Shown here one piece after another: positions 1 through 8,325 of a DNA stretch of 64,000 nt (positions within the stretch are counted from its first letter, which is position 1; every line of letters starts with the position of its first letter). The notes below the pieces were generated by a model. That model made no database searches. It saw only the letters and a list, made by a program, of their open reading frames with translations, and was not told the origin of the DNA. A program made the translations under genes and the position numbers. The stretch is from Candidatus Poribacteria bacterium (GTDB lineage Bacteria > Poribacteria > WGA-4E > GCA-2687025): contig JAPPNK010000029.1 in assembly GCA_028818695.1 (NCBI GenBank), positions 25,478 to 89,477 on the forward strand, written 5' to 3'.

Positions 1-135
1 CCCAAACACAATCGGGCGCAGGCTAAGATGTACCCGCAGCGGCGCCAGCGCGAGAAGACCGATCAACCCCAAGACAAGAACCGCCGCGACGCCCGCCAAC
101 GCGATCGCAACGTAGTCGCCGACATATTCCCACAT
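1..135 (-). CDS. Membrane protein, N-terminal fragment (runs off the window)
   Basis: This is a short open frame on the minus strand that starts at ATG (133-135) and remains open to the window edge. The start is preceded by a strong ribosome binding site, GGAGGAGG. The 45 visible residues begin MWEYVGDYVAIALAG and contain one hydrophobic segment at about residues 8-31, followed by a basic stretch (LRVHLSLRP). This suggests a membrane anchor with the remainder of the protein beyond the edge. No family can be assigned from this fragment. It lies downstream of the acyl-CoA synthetase gene on the same strand with a 47-bp gap, so it may belong to the same transcript. Confidence 0.6.
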   Translation of the reverse strand, partial: MWEYVGDYVAIALAGVAAVLVLGLIGLLALAPLRVHLSLRPIVFG

Positions 136-182
136 GACGCGCCTCCTCCGCCTTTAACCAAAACGAAACGCGCCGGCCTGCC

Positions 183-1673
183 CTACGCAGAACGGCCGAC
201 CGTCTCCTCAATGCGCTCAAACAGCCGCTTCACCTCAGGCTTCATGACCTTCCCCATCGCGTTGCGCGGAAGCGCCTTGACGACGAGCAGACGGGACGGC
301 GCCTTATAGACGGCGAGCCGCTCCTTCGCCAAGTTCCGCAGCGTCTTTAGATTCAGCTCCGCGCCGTTTTTCAAGACGGCCGCCGCGCAGATCCGTTCGC
401 CCCACTCCTCGTCCGGCAAGCCGACGACGGCGCACTCTTGGATCTGGGGCAGCTCCATCAGGGCGTTCTCCACCTCCAACGCCGAGACCTTGTATCCGCC
501 TGTCTTGACAATGTCGACCGAGCGGCGGCCGAGGATGCGGAAGCGTCCGCTTTCGTCTTTGACAGCGATGTCGCCCGTGCGGAACCAGCCGTCTTGGAAC
601 GCTTCTGCCGTCTCCTTCGGTCGATTCCAGTACTCCAAAAAAACGGCTTCGCCGCGCGTTTCGATCTCTCCCGCCGGCGTCAGGCGCGCCTCCATGTCTG
701 GGAGCGGGAAGCCGACCGTCCCTGGAAGCCGCTCGCCTCGGTACGGGTTTGAAAGCGCCATGCCGAATTCGGTCATTCCATACCGTTCCAGCAGCGCCTG
801 TCCGGAAAGGGCGCGCCATTTTTCAAACAACGAGACGGGCAGCGCCGCCGAACCGGAGACCGCCAAACGCAGACGCCCCGCCGCTTTAGACCAGACGGCG
901 CGCTTCTCCATCGGCGCCGCTTCCCATGCCTGTATCAACCGAGAGTACATCGTCGGGACGCCCATGAAGACGGAGACGCCTCCCTCGGCGAGGCGTTCCC
1001 AGACGGCGTCGGCGTCAAAGCGCGGCAGGAACTCGCACGCCGCGCCCGAATAGAGCGCGCAGGTCAAGCCGTTCACGATGCCATGGATATGGTGAAGGGG
1101 CAGTGCGTGGAGCATCCTGTCCGCCGGCGACCATTCCCACGCTTCCACAAGGCAGCGCGTCTGCGCGTCTAGGTTGCCATGAGTCGAGACGACGCCTTTC
1201 GGCCGTCCGGTCGTGCCGCTTGTGTAGAGAATCATGGCGCGTCGTTCGGGCGGAAGGCGGGGCAGGCTCCCAGGCGGCGCGTCCGGCAGAGGGGCGGTCA
1301 ACAGCGGGCGGTTGATGTTTTGAGCGGCGCTGTTGAGGCGAGCCGCCTCTTCAACCCCTGCAATCAGCGCCGACGCCTGCGAATCGCGCGCCGCATACTC
1401 CAGCTCCGCCGGCGGATGCGTCAACCCAAGCGGAACGGCGACCCCGCCCCCGCGCCAGATTCCCCACTGAACCGCGGCATACTGCGCGCCGGGCGGACAT
1501 AAAAAGGCGACGCGCCGCTCCGCAAGGTCGGAACATTCAAAAAAACGAAGCAGAAAACGCGCGGCAAACGCGGAACGTTCCAGCAGCTCGGCATAGGTTG
1601 CGCGTCCGTCCGCGTCTTCAACGGCGAGAGCGTCGGACGGAAAAGCGGCGGCGTTTTCAAACAGGCGGCTCAT
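183..1673 (-). CDS. ACSF3/MatB-like acyl-CoA synthetase (malonyl-CoA type)
   Basis: This is an AMP-forming acyl-CoA synthetase of 496 residues. The P-loop-like motif ILYTSGTTGRPKG lies near residues 148-160, the adenylate motif ERYGMTE near 297-303, and the hinge/C-terminal motif with the catalytic lysine (NAMGK) near the end. The stretch AWEWSPADRMLHALPLHHIHG resembles ACSF3 and malonyl-CoA synthetases more than long-chain fatty acid ligases, so activation of malonate or methylmalonate is the best guess from family knowledge. The frame is open further upstream, but the ATG at 1673 lies 4 bp after the stop of the dehydratase gene and gives the normal family length. It is probably translated from the same message as that gene. 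Confidence 0.88.
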   Translation of the reverse strand: MSRLFENAAAFPSDALAVEDADGRATYAELLERSAFAARFLLRFFECSDLAERRVAFLCPPGAQYAAVQWGIWRGGGVAVPLGLTHPPAELEYAARDSQASALIAGVEEAARLNSAAQNINRPLLTAPLPDAPPGSLPRLPPERRAMILYTSGTTGRPKGVVSTHGNLDAQTRCLVEAWEWSPADRMLHALPLHHIHGIVNGLTCALYSGAACEFLPRFDADAVWERLAEGGVSVFMGVPTMYSRLIQAWEAAPMEKRAVWSKAAGRLRLAVSGSAALPVSLFEKWRALSGQALLERYGMTEFGMALSNPYRGERLPGTVGFPLPDMEARLTPAGEIETRGEAVFLEYWNRPKETAEAFQDGWFRTGDIAVKDESGRFRILGRRSVDIVKTGGYKVSALEVENALMELPQIQECAVVGLPDEEWGERICAAAVLKNGAELNLKTLRNLAKERLAVYKAPSRLLVVKALPRNAMGKVMKPEVKRLFERIEETVGRSA

Positions 1674-1677
1674 CGGG

Positions 1678-2877
1678 TTAATACCGGTGCATCGTCCCGT
1701 CGGAACGGCGGACGATGGGCATATAGGCGCGTTTGTAAGGATATTTGGCGGCTTCGTTTTCGTCGATGTCCATACCGAGGCCGGGCTTCTCATGCGGATA
1801 GGCGTACCCGTCTCTCCAGGCGCATGGCTCTCCGATCAAATCGCGCAGCTTCTCATGTCCAGGGGCGTTGAAGTCGATCCACTCCTGGACGCCGAAGTTA
1901 TGGATAGCGGTCTGGAGATGGAGCGAGGCGGCTTGCCCGACGGGTCCGATGTCCGCGGCGCCATGGAATGCGGAGCGTATCTGCGCCGGCTCGGCGAGCG
2001 TCATGATCTTGCGCGCCTCGGTGATTCCGCCGACATGAATCGGCTTGATGCGTATGTAATCGATCAGCTGCTCTTGGAAGAGGCGGATGCAGTCCCACTT
2101 GGAGGTGAAGATTTCGCCGATGGCAAGCGGCGTCGTTGAAGCGGCGCGGACGACGCGGAAGCTCTCGTAATGCTCAGGCGGCAGCGCGTCTTCTAGAAAG
2201 AAAAGGCGGTACGGTTCCAGCTGTTTCGCCAGCCATGCGGCTTGAATCGGCGTCAGCTGTTCGTGTACGTCGTGGAGAAGTTCGACCTCGCCGCCCAGCT
2301 CCTTGCGCAGATGCTCAAACAGCTTCGGAACCTCGGCGAGATACGGCGCGGGTTCAAAGTAGGAGGCGCCCGGCACGCCTGGGCGGGGAGACGGATCGCT
2401 GCGAACGTTGCCGCTTCCGCCGTAGGGTCCCATCTGCGCGCGGATGACGCGGTAGCCGCGCTCTTGGAAGGAGCGGACGCTGTCGGCGACCTGTTCAGGC
2501 GAGCTGCCGCCGGCGTGTCCGTAGGTGAGAACGCCGTCGCGCGATTTTCCGCCGAGGAGCTGGTAAACGGGCATATTCGCCGCCTTGCCCTTGAGGTCCC
2601 ACAGGGCGGTGTCGATGGCGCCGAGAGCTGCCATGAAGACAGGTCCCCCGCGCCAGTAGCTCCAGTTGTAGATCAGCTGCCACAGGTCTTCGGTCTTGAG
2701 CGGATCTTGTCCGATGAGCAGCTCGGCGGCGTGCTGCGCGGCGGTTGCGACGGCGAGCTCGCTGCCGCTCAACGTCCCTTCGCCGACGCCGTAGAGTCCG
2801 TTGTCCGCGACGATTTTGACAAACAGGTAGTTGCGCGTTGGACATGTGAGTATGACGCGGACCTCTGCGATCTTCAT
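1678..2877 (-). CDS. ManD/RspA-family sugar-acid dehydratase (enolase superfamily)
   Basis: This 399-residue protein aligns by eye with the D-mannonate dehydratase (ManD) subgroup of the enolase superfamily, which dehydrates aldonic acids such as D-mannonate or D-gluconate to 2-keto-3-deoxy acids. Metal-ligand and acid/base positions are recognisable: D203 and H205 in LLHDVHE, E229 in FFLED, E255 in IGE, and H305 in SAFHGAADIGP. The C-terminal GLGMDIDENEAAKYPYKRAYMP is also typical. Members of this subgroup range from active dehydratases to proteins with little activity, so the substrate is not assigned. The start has a good ribosome binding site (AAGGGAG) about 7 bases upstream. The acyl-CoA synthetase gene follows 4 bp after the stop. 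Confidence 0.88.
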   Translation of the reverse strand: MKIAEVRVILTCPTRNYLFVKIVADNGLYGVGEGTLSGSELAVATAAQHAAELLIGQDPLKTEDLWQLIYNWSYWRGGPVFMAALGAIDTALWDLKGKAANMPVYQLLGGKSRDGVLTYGHAGGSSPEQVADSVRSFQERGYRVIRAQMGPYGGSGNVRSDPSPRPGVPGASYFEPAPYLAEVPKLFEHLRKELGGEVELLHDVHEQLTPIQAAWLAKQLEPYRLFFLEDALPPEHYESFRVVRAASTTPLAIGEIFTSKWDCIRLFQEQLIDYIRIKPIHVGGITEARKIMTLAEPAQIRSAFHGAADIGPVGQAASLHLQTAIHNFGVQEWIDFNAPGHEKLRDLIGEPCAWRDGYAYPHEKPGLGMDIDENEAAKYPYKRAYMPIVRRSDGTMHRY

Positions 2878-2993
2878 CGCCGCTCCCTTGCGCGCGGGCT
2901 GCTTGCCGTTCGTTTTTCGTTAAAGGTAACGTAGCGTACGGCTGCCTCCCGCGCAACGGGCGCTTGATGGAGAGACGCTGTCGAGCCTTCGGC

Positions 2994-4436
2994 TTACGGC
3001 TCTTCGTCTTCTTCCCCGTCCTCCGCATTTGACGGCTGCCGTTCCAGACGCTCCTGTTCGTCAAAGCGGCGGAATGCCTGCTGAACCTCCTCGCGCGAAT
3101 GGCGTTTGCGGACGGCGTTGTAAGCGTCCTGGGCATGCTGGGCGTCGCCCGCCTTGGCGAAGGCGCGCGCCATTCCAAGCAGCGCGTTCATGTAGCCTTC
3201 AGGCGTCGCCTCGGAGAGTCCGTACTCCATCTCAAACGCACTCTGGTATGCCTTCGCAAAGTCGGCGTATGCCGCCGCCATGTCCATCGCCGCGCCGGAC
3301 GGCGGGGGCGGCGCGCCTTCAGAGCGCGGAGCGTCTGGATGGTCAGGCGGCGGGGGGGCGCCATGCGGCTCGTCCGGGGCAGCTCCATGGAGATGACCAT
3401 GAGACGGCGCGCTCGGCGCAGGCGGCGTCTGCTTTGGCGCCGCGTCCGGCCTCCGTTCCTCCCAGATGGACGGATAGTTCCGCTCTCCCCTGGACATCAA
3501 ACTCATATACATGAAAACATTCCGTTCACGCGGACCATGCCCATGCGGGTGTCTCAGCTCATTCGGCGGCGCAGACACCATCTCCCCAAAATGGCTCTCG
3601 TTATACCCGGCGCCGAGAAGATAATGCATCGCCGCGATATCCGGCATATCCAGCCGTTCGTAGGATATTCCGATCAGTTCATGCACCCTTGGATTTGAAT
3701 GGGCGCCCTTATCCGGGATAAAACGCTCCAATGCCGCGATGACCTCCTCAGGATAATTCCGCACGAAGCCGCCCTTAGTTGCAAGTACCATCGTGTCCAC
3801 ATCGTCCGGGTACAGCTCCATGAGTCTCCGGCGAACCTCAAGACGCGATTCGGTCCTAGCGAAAAGCTTCACAAGGAGGGCGTCGCGCGAGGTCGGGTCT
3901 TTTGCCAGAACGCGGTCGGCGTATTCCGCAGCATACTTCCGCTCTGGAATCCAAGGCCAGTCGGAGGAAAGCGGGAAGAAATTGCCGTATCTGAGCAGAT
4001 GCTTCGCGGCGGTCAAGTCGTCCATTCCCTCCACCAGTATCTCGATCACTTCTGCCGGAGTTTCTTTATCAAGCGTGACGGAAGTGGATCCGGTCAGCTC
4101 AAGAAGCTTCTCCATCGCGCGTCTTTCTTTATCTATAAAGTCGCGATTCATGGAGCTTTCCGCGTTGAATCCCGACTCATGGACATGCGCCCCGCTGTCG
4201 GTCGCAGCGCCTTCCGCCGGAGAGATCCCATGTGGATCGTCCGCGCCGCGTATTTTGGGATCGCCGGCGGAGACCCCGCCCTCGGAGGAATGTTCGCCCG
4301 ACTCTGCGATTGGCGCCGACGCTGTCGGCGGCTCCGCCGCGCGGCGGGCGGCAAAAAACGCCAGCGCCGCCAGAACCAGAACCGCGCCGCCCAGAAAAAC
4401 GAATTGCGTTTTCTTGCTTGCATGGAATCGTTTCAT
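2994..4436 (-). CDS. Membrane-anchored, His/Pro-rich helical (TPR-like) protein
   Basis: This 480-residue protein is of unknown function. It has one N-terminal membrane segment at about residues 12-30 and then an extended Ser/Gly/His linker. A helical region follows at about 105-290 that reads like degenerate tetratricopeptide repeats (for example KYAAEYADRVLAKDPTSRDALLVKL). Next comes a Pro/His-rich stretch (residues 335-390, with HGHLHG and EPHGAPPPP), another helical segment, and an acidic tail. The sequence suggests an extracytoplasmic scaffold tethered to the membrane, possibly binding metal through its histidines. Its ATG overlaps the stop of the upstream metzincin-like gene as ATGA, with GAAGGA just before it. 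The two are therefore translationally coupled and probably act together. Confidence 0.75.
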   Translation of the reverse strand: MKRFHASKKTQFVFLGGAVLVLAALAFFAARRAAEPPTASAPIAESGEHSSEGGVSAGDPKIRGADDPHGISPAEGAATDSGAHVHESGFNAESSMNRDFIDKERRAMEKLLELTGSTSVTLDKETPAEVIEILVEGMDDLTAAKHLLRYGNFFPLSSDWPWIPERKYAAEYADRVLAKDPTSRDALLVKLFARTESRLEVRRRLMELYPDDVDTMVLATKGGFVRNYPEEVIAALERFIPDKGAHSNPRVHELIGISYERLDMPDIAAMHYLLGAGYNESHFGEMVSAPPNELRHPHGHGPRERNVFMYMSLMSRGERNYPSIWEERRPDAAPKQTPPAPSAPSHGHLHGAAPDEPHGAPPPPDHPDAPRSEGAPPPPSGAAMDMAAAYADFAKAYQSAFEMEYGLSEATPEGYMNALLGMARAFAKAGDAQHAQDAYNAVRKRHSREEVQQAFRRFDEQERLERQPSNAEDGEEDEEP

Positions 4437-6034
4437 GGTGAGTATCCTTCGTGATCTGAGTGGTTGTCATGCAGCCAGTATTGGGGCCAGTGATCCTCCC
4501 ATTTCGGGTCTGCTGCGCCCTCCGCTGGGACAAGTCCAGCTGGCACAGGGGAATGGAAATCCCGGTAGACGTATGCATACCAAAGCAGGTTAGGCATTGC
4601 GTAGCTCATCACACAGGAGTCGTCGAACGGGTCTGCTGGGTAAAACAGCTGTTTATCAGGGTCCGTCGGATCGTTCATCTCTACAGAAGTATGATGATCC
4701 AGCCCGACCGCATGGCCGATCTCATGGGCGAAGGAGACTTCAAGTCCTAGCTTCGGACGGGCGAAGTCGTCGATTAAACCAAGGTCTATTACGCATACTT
4801 GCCCATGATTGAGCGCTGCGTAATGCCCAGGATCTGTCAATCCCATCATGTCATTCGCAGGACCATCAACGATTGGGATTCCGTATTGACGGTTCCCGAC
4901 GACTCCTCCCCGGGTATAGTTCACCCAGTAATGTGAGCCATGAGCTCCTCCAGGCACCTGTTTCCATTCGGTTTTAAGATCGCCAATCTGGTAGACAGTC
5001 ATGCCCGAAACTCCATGCCATCCGATATACCCAGCCCCGATTTTCAGGTTGCCGTCGAATGAGGGCAACAAGGAGCCGATGAAGACCTCCTTGACAAACG
5101 GATCAAGGCGCGTATAACCGCCTCCAATGACGAAGCCGCGGTATTCTTCCAGTACGGAGAACCCGTCGCCGTTGTTTCTGCCATGCGGGTCAGTAGTAAT
5201 TGTGTGCGAATTTGTCGCATTTCCCCCAAAATCTTGATCGTCCCCGGGATTGAAAATTGGGAAATTTCCGCTTTGGGGGTCGGAGCTGTATTCTTCCTGG
5301 TCCTCCCAGGCATCGGCAATCGTGTTGCCTTCCAGCATCAGAGTAATGCCGCCCCCGGAAGTACGATACACGGGTTGGTCGTCTTTCGGAATCTTGTGAG
5401 TCTTAGACTCGCTTTCCACGCCGTCGACGGTCAGCGTCGCCTTGATTGTGCCGTAGGCGGCAAAGTCGTTGCAGACGATCTTCACAGGAATCACAATCTT
5501 GTCGTCAGCGTTTGTCGCCGGCCTCTCCGTCCAGCGGGCTGTGATGGAGGTTGAGTCTTCGCCGCCGCCTTTCCATGTACCTACTTTTTTTCCGTTGGCG
5601 TCTGTGATCTCCACCTGGTCTTTGCACTTCGCAAAATAAAGATCGGTTGAGTAGTCGTCTACCTTTTCGGCGTCGTTCATGTAGCGGCCTTCGTAGCTCG
5701 TCACATAGGGCAGTTCAAATTCAATGGATCCTGTGTCGGAAGCGTCCACCGTTGCGGTGAAGGCAATCGTTACAGGATCTTCCTCTCCGAGGGCCGCGGT
5801 CGGGATCCAGCTTTCCCAGCCGGGAGGAGGCGTGAGCATGTCGTCGGGCGCTTCTTGATCATTGTTCTCGCCGTTGTCATTCGGCGCAGGATCCTCGAGG
5901 TTGGCATGTCCGCGCATCAGAAATGCGCTTGTGAGGGCGAGGGAAAGAAAGAGGAGAGCGGTCAGCGCAGATTTAGCGAGGTTGGCGCGAAAATTGCGGG
6001 GGGGGGTATCTTGATTCTCTTCAGAAAACATCAT
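4433..6034 (-). CDS. Secreted metzincin-like zinc metalloprotease
   Basis: The protein has an N-terminal membrane or signal segment at about residues 20-42 and a long extracytoplasmic region. Near the C-terminus it carries the zinc-protease motif HEIGHAVGLDHH, which matches HExxHxxGxxH. About 30 residues later comes a Met-turn-like SCVMSYAM. This combination is characteristic of metzincins, so a secreted or cell-surface protease is likely. The part before the catalytic domain has no recognised fold. Start: the frame is open to 6106, but ATG ATG at 6034/6031 is preceded by AAAGG at a normal distance and lies downstream of two strong promoters. The stop overlaps the next gene as ATGA. Confidence 0.82.
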   Translation of the reverse strand: MMFSEENQDTPPRNFRANLAKSALTALLFLSLALTSAFLMRGHANLEDPAPNDNGENNDQEAPDDMLTPPPGWESWIPTAALGEEDPVTIAFTATVDASDTGSIEFELPYVTSYEGRYMNDAEKVDDYSTDLYFAKCKDQVEITDANGKKVGTWKGGGEDSTSITARWTERPATNADDKIVIPVKIVCNDFAAYGTIKATLTVDGVESESKTHKIPKDDQPVYRTSGGGITLMLEGNTIADAWEDQEEYSSDPQSGNFPIFNPGDDQDFGGNATNSHTITTDPHGRNNGDGFSVLEEYRGFVIGGGYTRLDPFVKEVFIGSLLPSFDGNLKIGAGYIGWHGVSGMTVYQIGDLKTEWKQVPGGAHGSHYWVNYTRGGVVGNRQYGIPIVDGPANDMMGLTDPGHYAALNHGQVCVIDLGLIDDFARPKLGLEVSFAHEIGHAVGLDHHTSVEMNDPTDPDKQLFYPADPFDDSCVMSYAMPNLLWYAYVYRDFHSPVPAGLVPAEGAADPKWEDHWPQYWLHDNHSDHEGYSP

Positions 6035-6108
6035 AGTTTGCCTTTCTCGGCAATTGTCGTTTTGACATTCGGCAGTCGAGACAGGTCCCGACCCGAACGC
6101 CTCCATTG

Positions 6109-6137
6109 ATCATAGCGAAGATTCTTTTGCGCATCAA
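6109..6137 (-). promoter_or_regulatory. Sigma-70-type promoter, proximal copy
   Basis: On the minus strand TTGATG (6132-6137) and TATGAT (6109-6114) are separated by exactly 17 bases. The predicted transcript would start near 6102 and lead into the metzincin-like gene. The -35 region belongs to a direct repeat that is shared with the distal promoter. Confidence 0.6.
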
Positions 6138-6176
6138 CAACTTTTTTCGCAGCGCAACAAACTCCGCTGCATTTTT

Positions 6177-6205
6177 ATCCTAGCGACAATTCGCCGGCGC
6201 GTCAA
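6177..6205 (-). promoter_or_regulatory. Sigma-70-type promoter, distal copy
   Basis: On the minus strand TTGACG (6200-6205) and TAGGAT (6177-6182) are 17 bases apart, 68 bp upstream of the proximal promoter. The -35 regions of both promoters lie within near-identical 26-bp blocks (6129-6154 and 6197-6222, core GCGCrTCAACAACTTT on the plus strand). The pair therefore looks like a duplication. Confidence 0.6.
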
Positions 6206-6238
6206 CAACTTTCTGCCGCGCAACGAATTCGATTAGGT

Positions 6239-7288
6239 TTATGGAGCGATCTTGCTGGCGAAGTATGCCGATAGGATCGCCTCCTGGTATTGCCGTTCCC
6301 AATGCTCCAGGTCTTCGGCGGCGGAAGGCTCCAGCGAGCGCGCCTCTTTCACCATCTCGCCCGGCGACAGGTCGTATAGCCAGCAGTTGCGTATCTTCGG
6401 CAAAATCTCAACCGCCGAGCCGCGCACATCCACCGACAAATTCAACGCGCGCGTCCCCGGCAGCCCGAAGGCAGGCAGCGTCCCGTGAAGGCGGGCGGAG
6501 ACGACAACTTTCGCCTGCGCGTAGGCGCGCAGAAGCGCGTAACTGTCGCCCTGATACCAGAGGTCGCTCGTAGCGACGGCGCCCTGCAGCGCGAGATACT
6601 CCTCATACCCATGACACAAAACCTTTGTACGCGGCTCAGCCGACTTGAAGGTGAGATAAATCTCTGCCCATTGCCGCGCAAACTCGCGCTTGTCCGAAGA
6701 AGGACCGTAGCGCGGATTCGGCGGCACAAGAAACAGATACGGCCGTTCCGCGTCCGGCTCAATGCGCCACATTTTAGCTGCCCAGACAGCGGAGCATGGC
6801 AGCTGTACGCTCCGTATATTGAGCGCGCTCAGAAGCGCCTGCGCATACGGATCGCGCGTCGTGAAACAGAGGCTCGGATCGACGCGCTGCTGAATGATGC
6901 GGCGCGTTCGGCGGCTTGCGACGCAGTCGGCGACATACTCTTCGATGGTCGGCAATTCGGATTTGGAGCCGGCGCCGCCCGCCATGGTGAAGATTTTCAA
7001 GTTCCATCCGATGATATACCGGCGCCACATCTTGTCGTCGTACCAGTGAACCCACTTGTCGTAGTTGTTGTATTGCGGCATGCCTCCATAAACGATGAAG
7101 GGCGCCGACTGGAGCAGGCGCCTCTGCCGGCGAAACGCTTTCGAGTCGAACCTGTCGATGAGCGCCCAGCGCATTGTGGTTCCAAAGGCGCGTTCAAACA
7201 GGTGTTGAAGCCCCGCGCCGATGAAGGTGTCGCCAGGGTTCCGCTCGGTGCGCTGCGCGGTGGTGATCATCGGGACGACATGGTTCAT
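6239..7288 (-). CDS. Polysaccharide pyruvyl transferase family protein
   Basis: This 349-residue protein carries the C-terminal signature of the polysaccharide pyruvyl transferase family (PF04230): a stretch with SARLHGTLPAFGLPGTRAL followed by VDVRGSAVE at about residues 265-295. It also has an N-terminal nucleotide-sugar-like region starting at PMITTAQRTERNPGDTFIGAG. Members transfer pyruvyl groups to sugars of exopolysaccharides or act as related glycan-modifying enzymes in the cytoplasm. The acceptor cannot be inferred here. The ATG overlaps the stop of the upstream nucleotidyltransferase gene by 4 bases (7285-7288), so the two are co-translated. Confidence 0.78.
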   Translation of the reverse strand: MNHVVPMITTAQRTERNPGDTFIGAGLQHLFERAFGTTMRWALIDRFDSKAFRRQRRLLQSAPFIVYGGMPQYNNYDKWVHWYDDKMWRRYIIGWNLKIFTMAGGAGSKSELPTIEEYVADCVASRRTRRIIQQRVDPSLCFTTRDPYAQALLSALNIRSVQLPCSAVWAAKMWRIEPDAERPYLFLVPPNPRYGPSSDKREFARQWAEIYLTFKSAEPRTKVLCHGYEEYLALQGAVATSDLWYQGDSYALLRAYAQAKVVVSARLHGTLPAFGLPGTRALNLSVDVRGSAVEILPKIRNCWLYDLSPGEMVKEARSLEPSAAEDLEHWERQYQEAILSAYFASKIAP

Positions 7289-8325
7289 TTATGGAGGAGC
7301 CTTCGCTGCAGTGTTTCTAACCATGGGCGCAGCCTTTCGATCTGAGCGGAGCCGGCGCCATCGTAGAGCTGTACGGCGGCGTCTCGGAGCCGCTGCGTTT
7401 GAGGCAGGCGCGCGTCAACGAGCGAAATCTGCGCGGCGATTGTCCAGACAGGGAGCGACGCTGTCCGCGCGTCAATCTCTTCCTTCTGCGGCAAGATGTC
7501 GGGACGCGTACTATGATGAAAGAAACCGCGCCAAAGTTCAACTCGATCGCGCGACAGATACGGCATGCCTTCGGCGCGTTCTGGGGGGAGGCTTTCCGCG
7601 GCGGCAAGCGCATATTCTGCCGCTTCCAGCGCCGCGCTTGGGTTCCATGCCTGCGCTCCGAGCGTTTTGAGCGCCTTTTCATAAAGCGGCTCGTCCGCCT
7701 TCCGCAAATTCGCCAGCAGATGTCGATGCGCGGGCGGACAGCCCAGAAGTAAAGCGGCCGCCTGCGCGCTCCAGAACAGGGCGCATCGTATGTTCCAGAG
7801 CGGAAAGGCGGCATCGGCGGCTTCTTTCGCCTGTTGAAGCGCGGCGTTCAGAAGCGTCTGCGCCCGCGCATGCAGGGTTGCTCTCCGCGCTGGGTCTTGC
7901 GCCGCCTGTATGAGCGGGCGCAGCTTGCCCTGCGGGTCGTAGAGGGGAACGGCGTCCGCGATTTCTTCCGAAAAAAAGGGGCGTTGAAAGGCGCGTTCGA
8001 TCTCCTGAAATTCATCCCACAGCAGAAACTTCCACTCAAGAGGCGCCGCGCCGCGCATTTCAAATCGAGGCGGCGGCAGGGGTCCTTCAACCAAAAAAAT
8101 GCGCAGATCGACGTCTGAGAAAGAGTCCGCTTCGCCGCGGGCGACGGAACCTCCAACAAAGGCGGCATCAACGCGCGAATCTGCGTCCGCATACTCCAGG
8201 ACAGCGGCGCGCGCCGCCTGAAGCAGAGCGCGTCTGTTCAGTTTTGAGCGCGGTTGGCTTGACGCGATTCGCGCAGGCGCGTTAAGATTGAAGCGTAACG
8301 CCTTGTATATTTGGAGCGTCGGCAT
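7285..8325 (-). CDS. Nucleotidyltransferase-fold protein
   Basis: An N-terminal nucleotidyltransferase (NTP_transf_2) motif, GGSVARGEADSFSDVDLRIF, has the GS and the D-x-D pair expected for metal and nucleotide binding. A long alpha-helical C-terminal half follows, resembling HEPN-like or kanamycin-nucleotidyltransferase-type helical domains. The substrate is unknown. Start choice is uncertain: no ATG, GTG or TTG occurs in frame between codon MPTLQIYK (8325) and the NT motif. I therefore use that ATG, which has only a weak GGGA upstream. This puts its start codon on the same CATG as the start of the divergent ABC ATPase gene. Confidence 0.7.
   Translation of the reverse strand: MPTLQIYKALRFNLNAPARIASSQPRSKLNRRALLQAARAAVLEYADADSRVDAAFVGGSVARGEADSFSDVDLRIFLVEGPLPPPRFEMRGAAPLEWKFLLWDEFQEIERAFQRPFFSEEIADAVPLYDPQGKLRPLIQAAQDPARRATLHARAQTLLNAALQQAKEAADAAFPLWNIRCALFWSAQAAALLLGCPPAHRHLLANLRKADEPLYEKALKTLGAQAWNPSAALEAAEYALAAAESLPPERAEGMPYLSRDRVELWRGFFHHSTRPDILPQKEEIDARTASLPVWTIAAQISLVDARLPQTQRLRDAAVQLYDGAGSAQIERLRPWLETLQRRLLHK
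8259..8288 (+). promoter_or_regulatory. Sigma-70-type promoter for the ABC ATPase gene
   Basis: TTGACG (8259-8264) and TAAGAT (8283-8288) are separated by 18 bases. The predicted start near 8295 gives a leader of about 30 bases that contains TTGGAGC, a plausible ribosome binding site, before the ATG at 8324. The promoter lies inside the 5' coding region of the divergent nucleotidyltransferase gene. Confidence 0.6.

Noticed and set aside
2242-2934. 230-codon plus-strand frame opposite the dehydratase gene
   Set aside because: It is antisense to a clearly conserved enzyme, has no family motifs and is explained by the high GC content.
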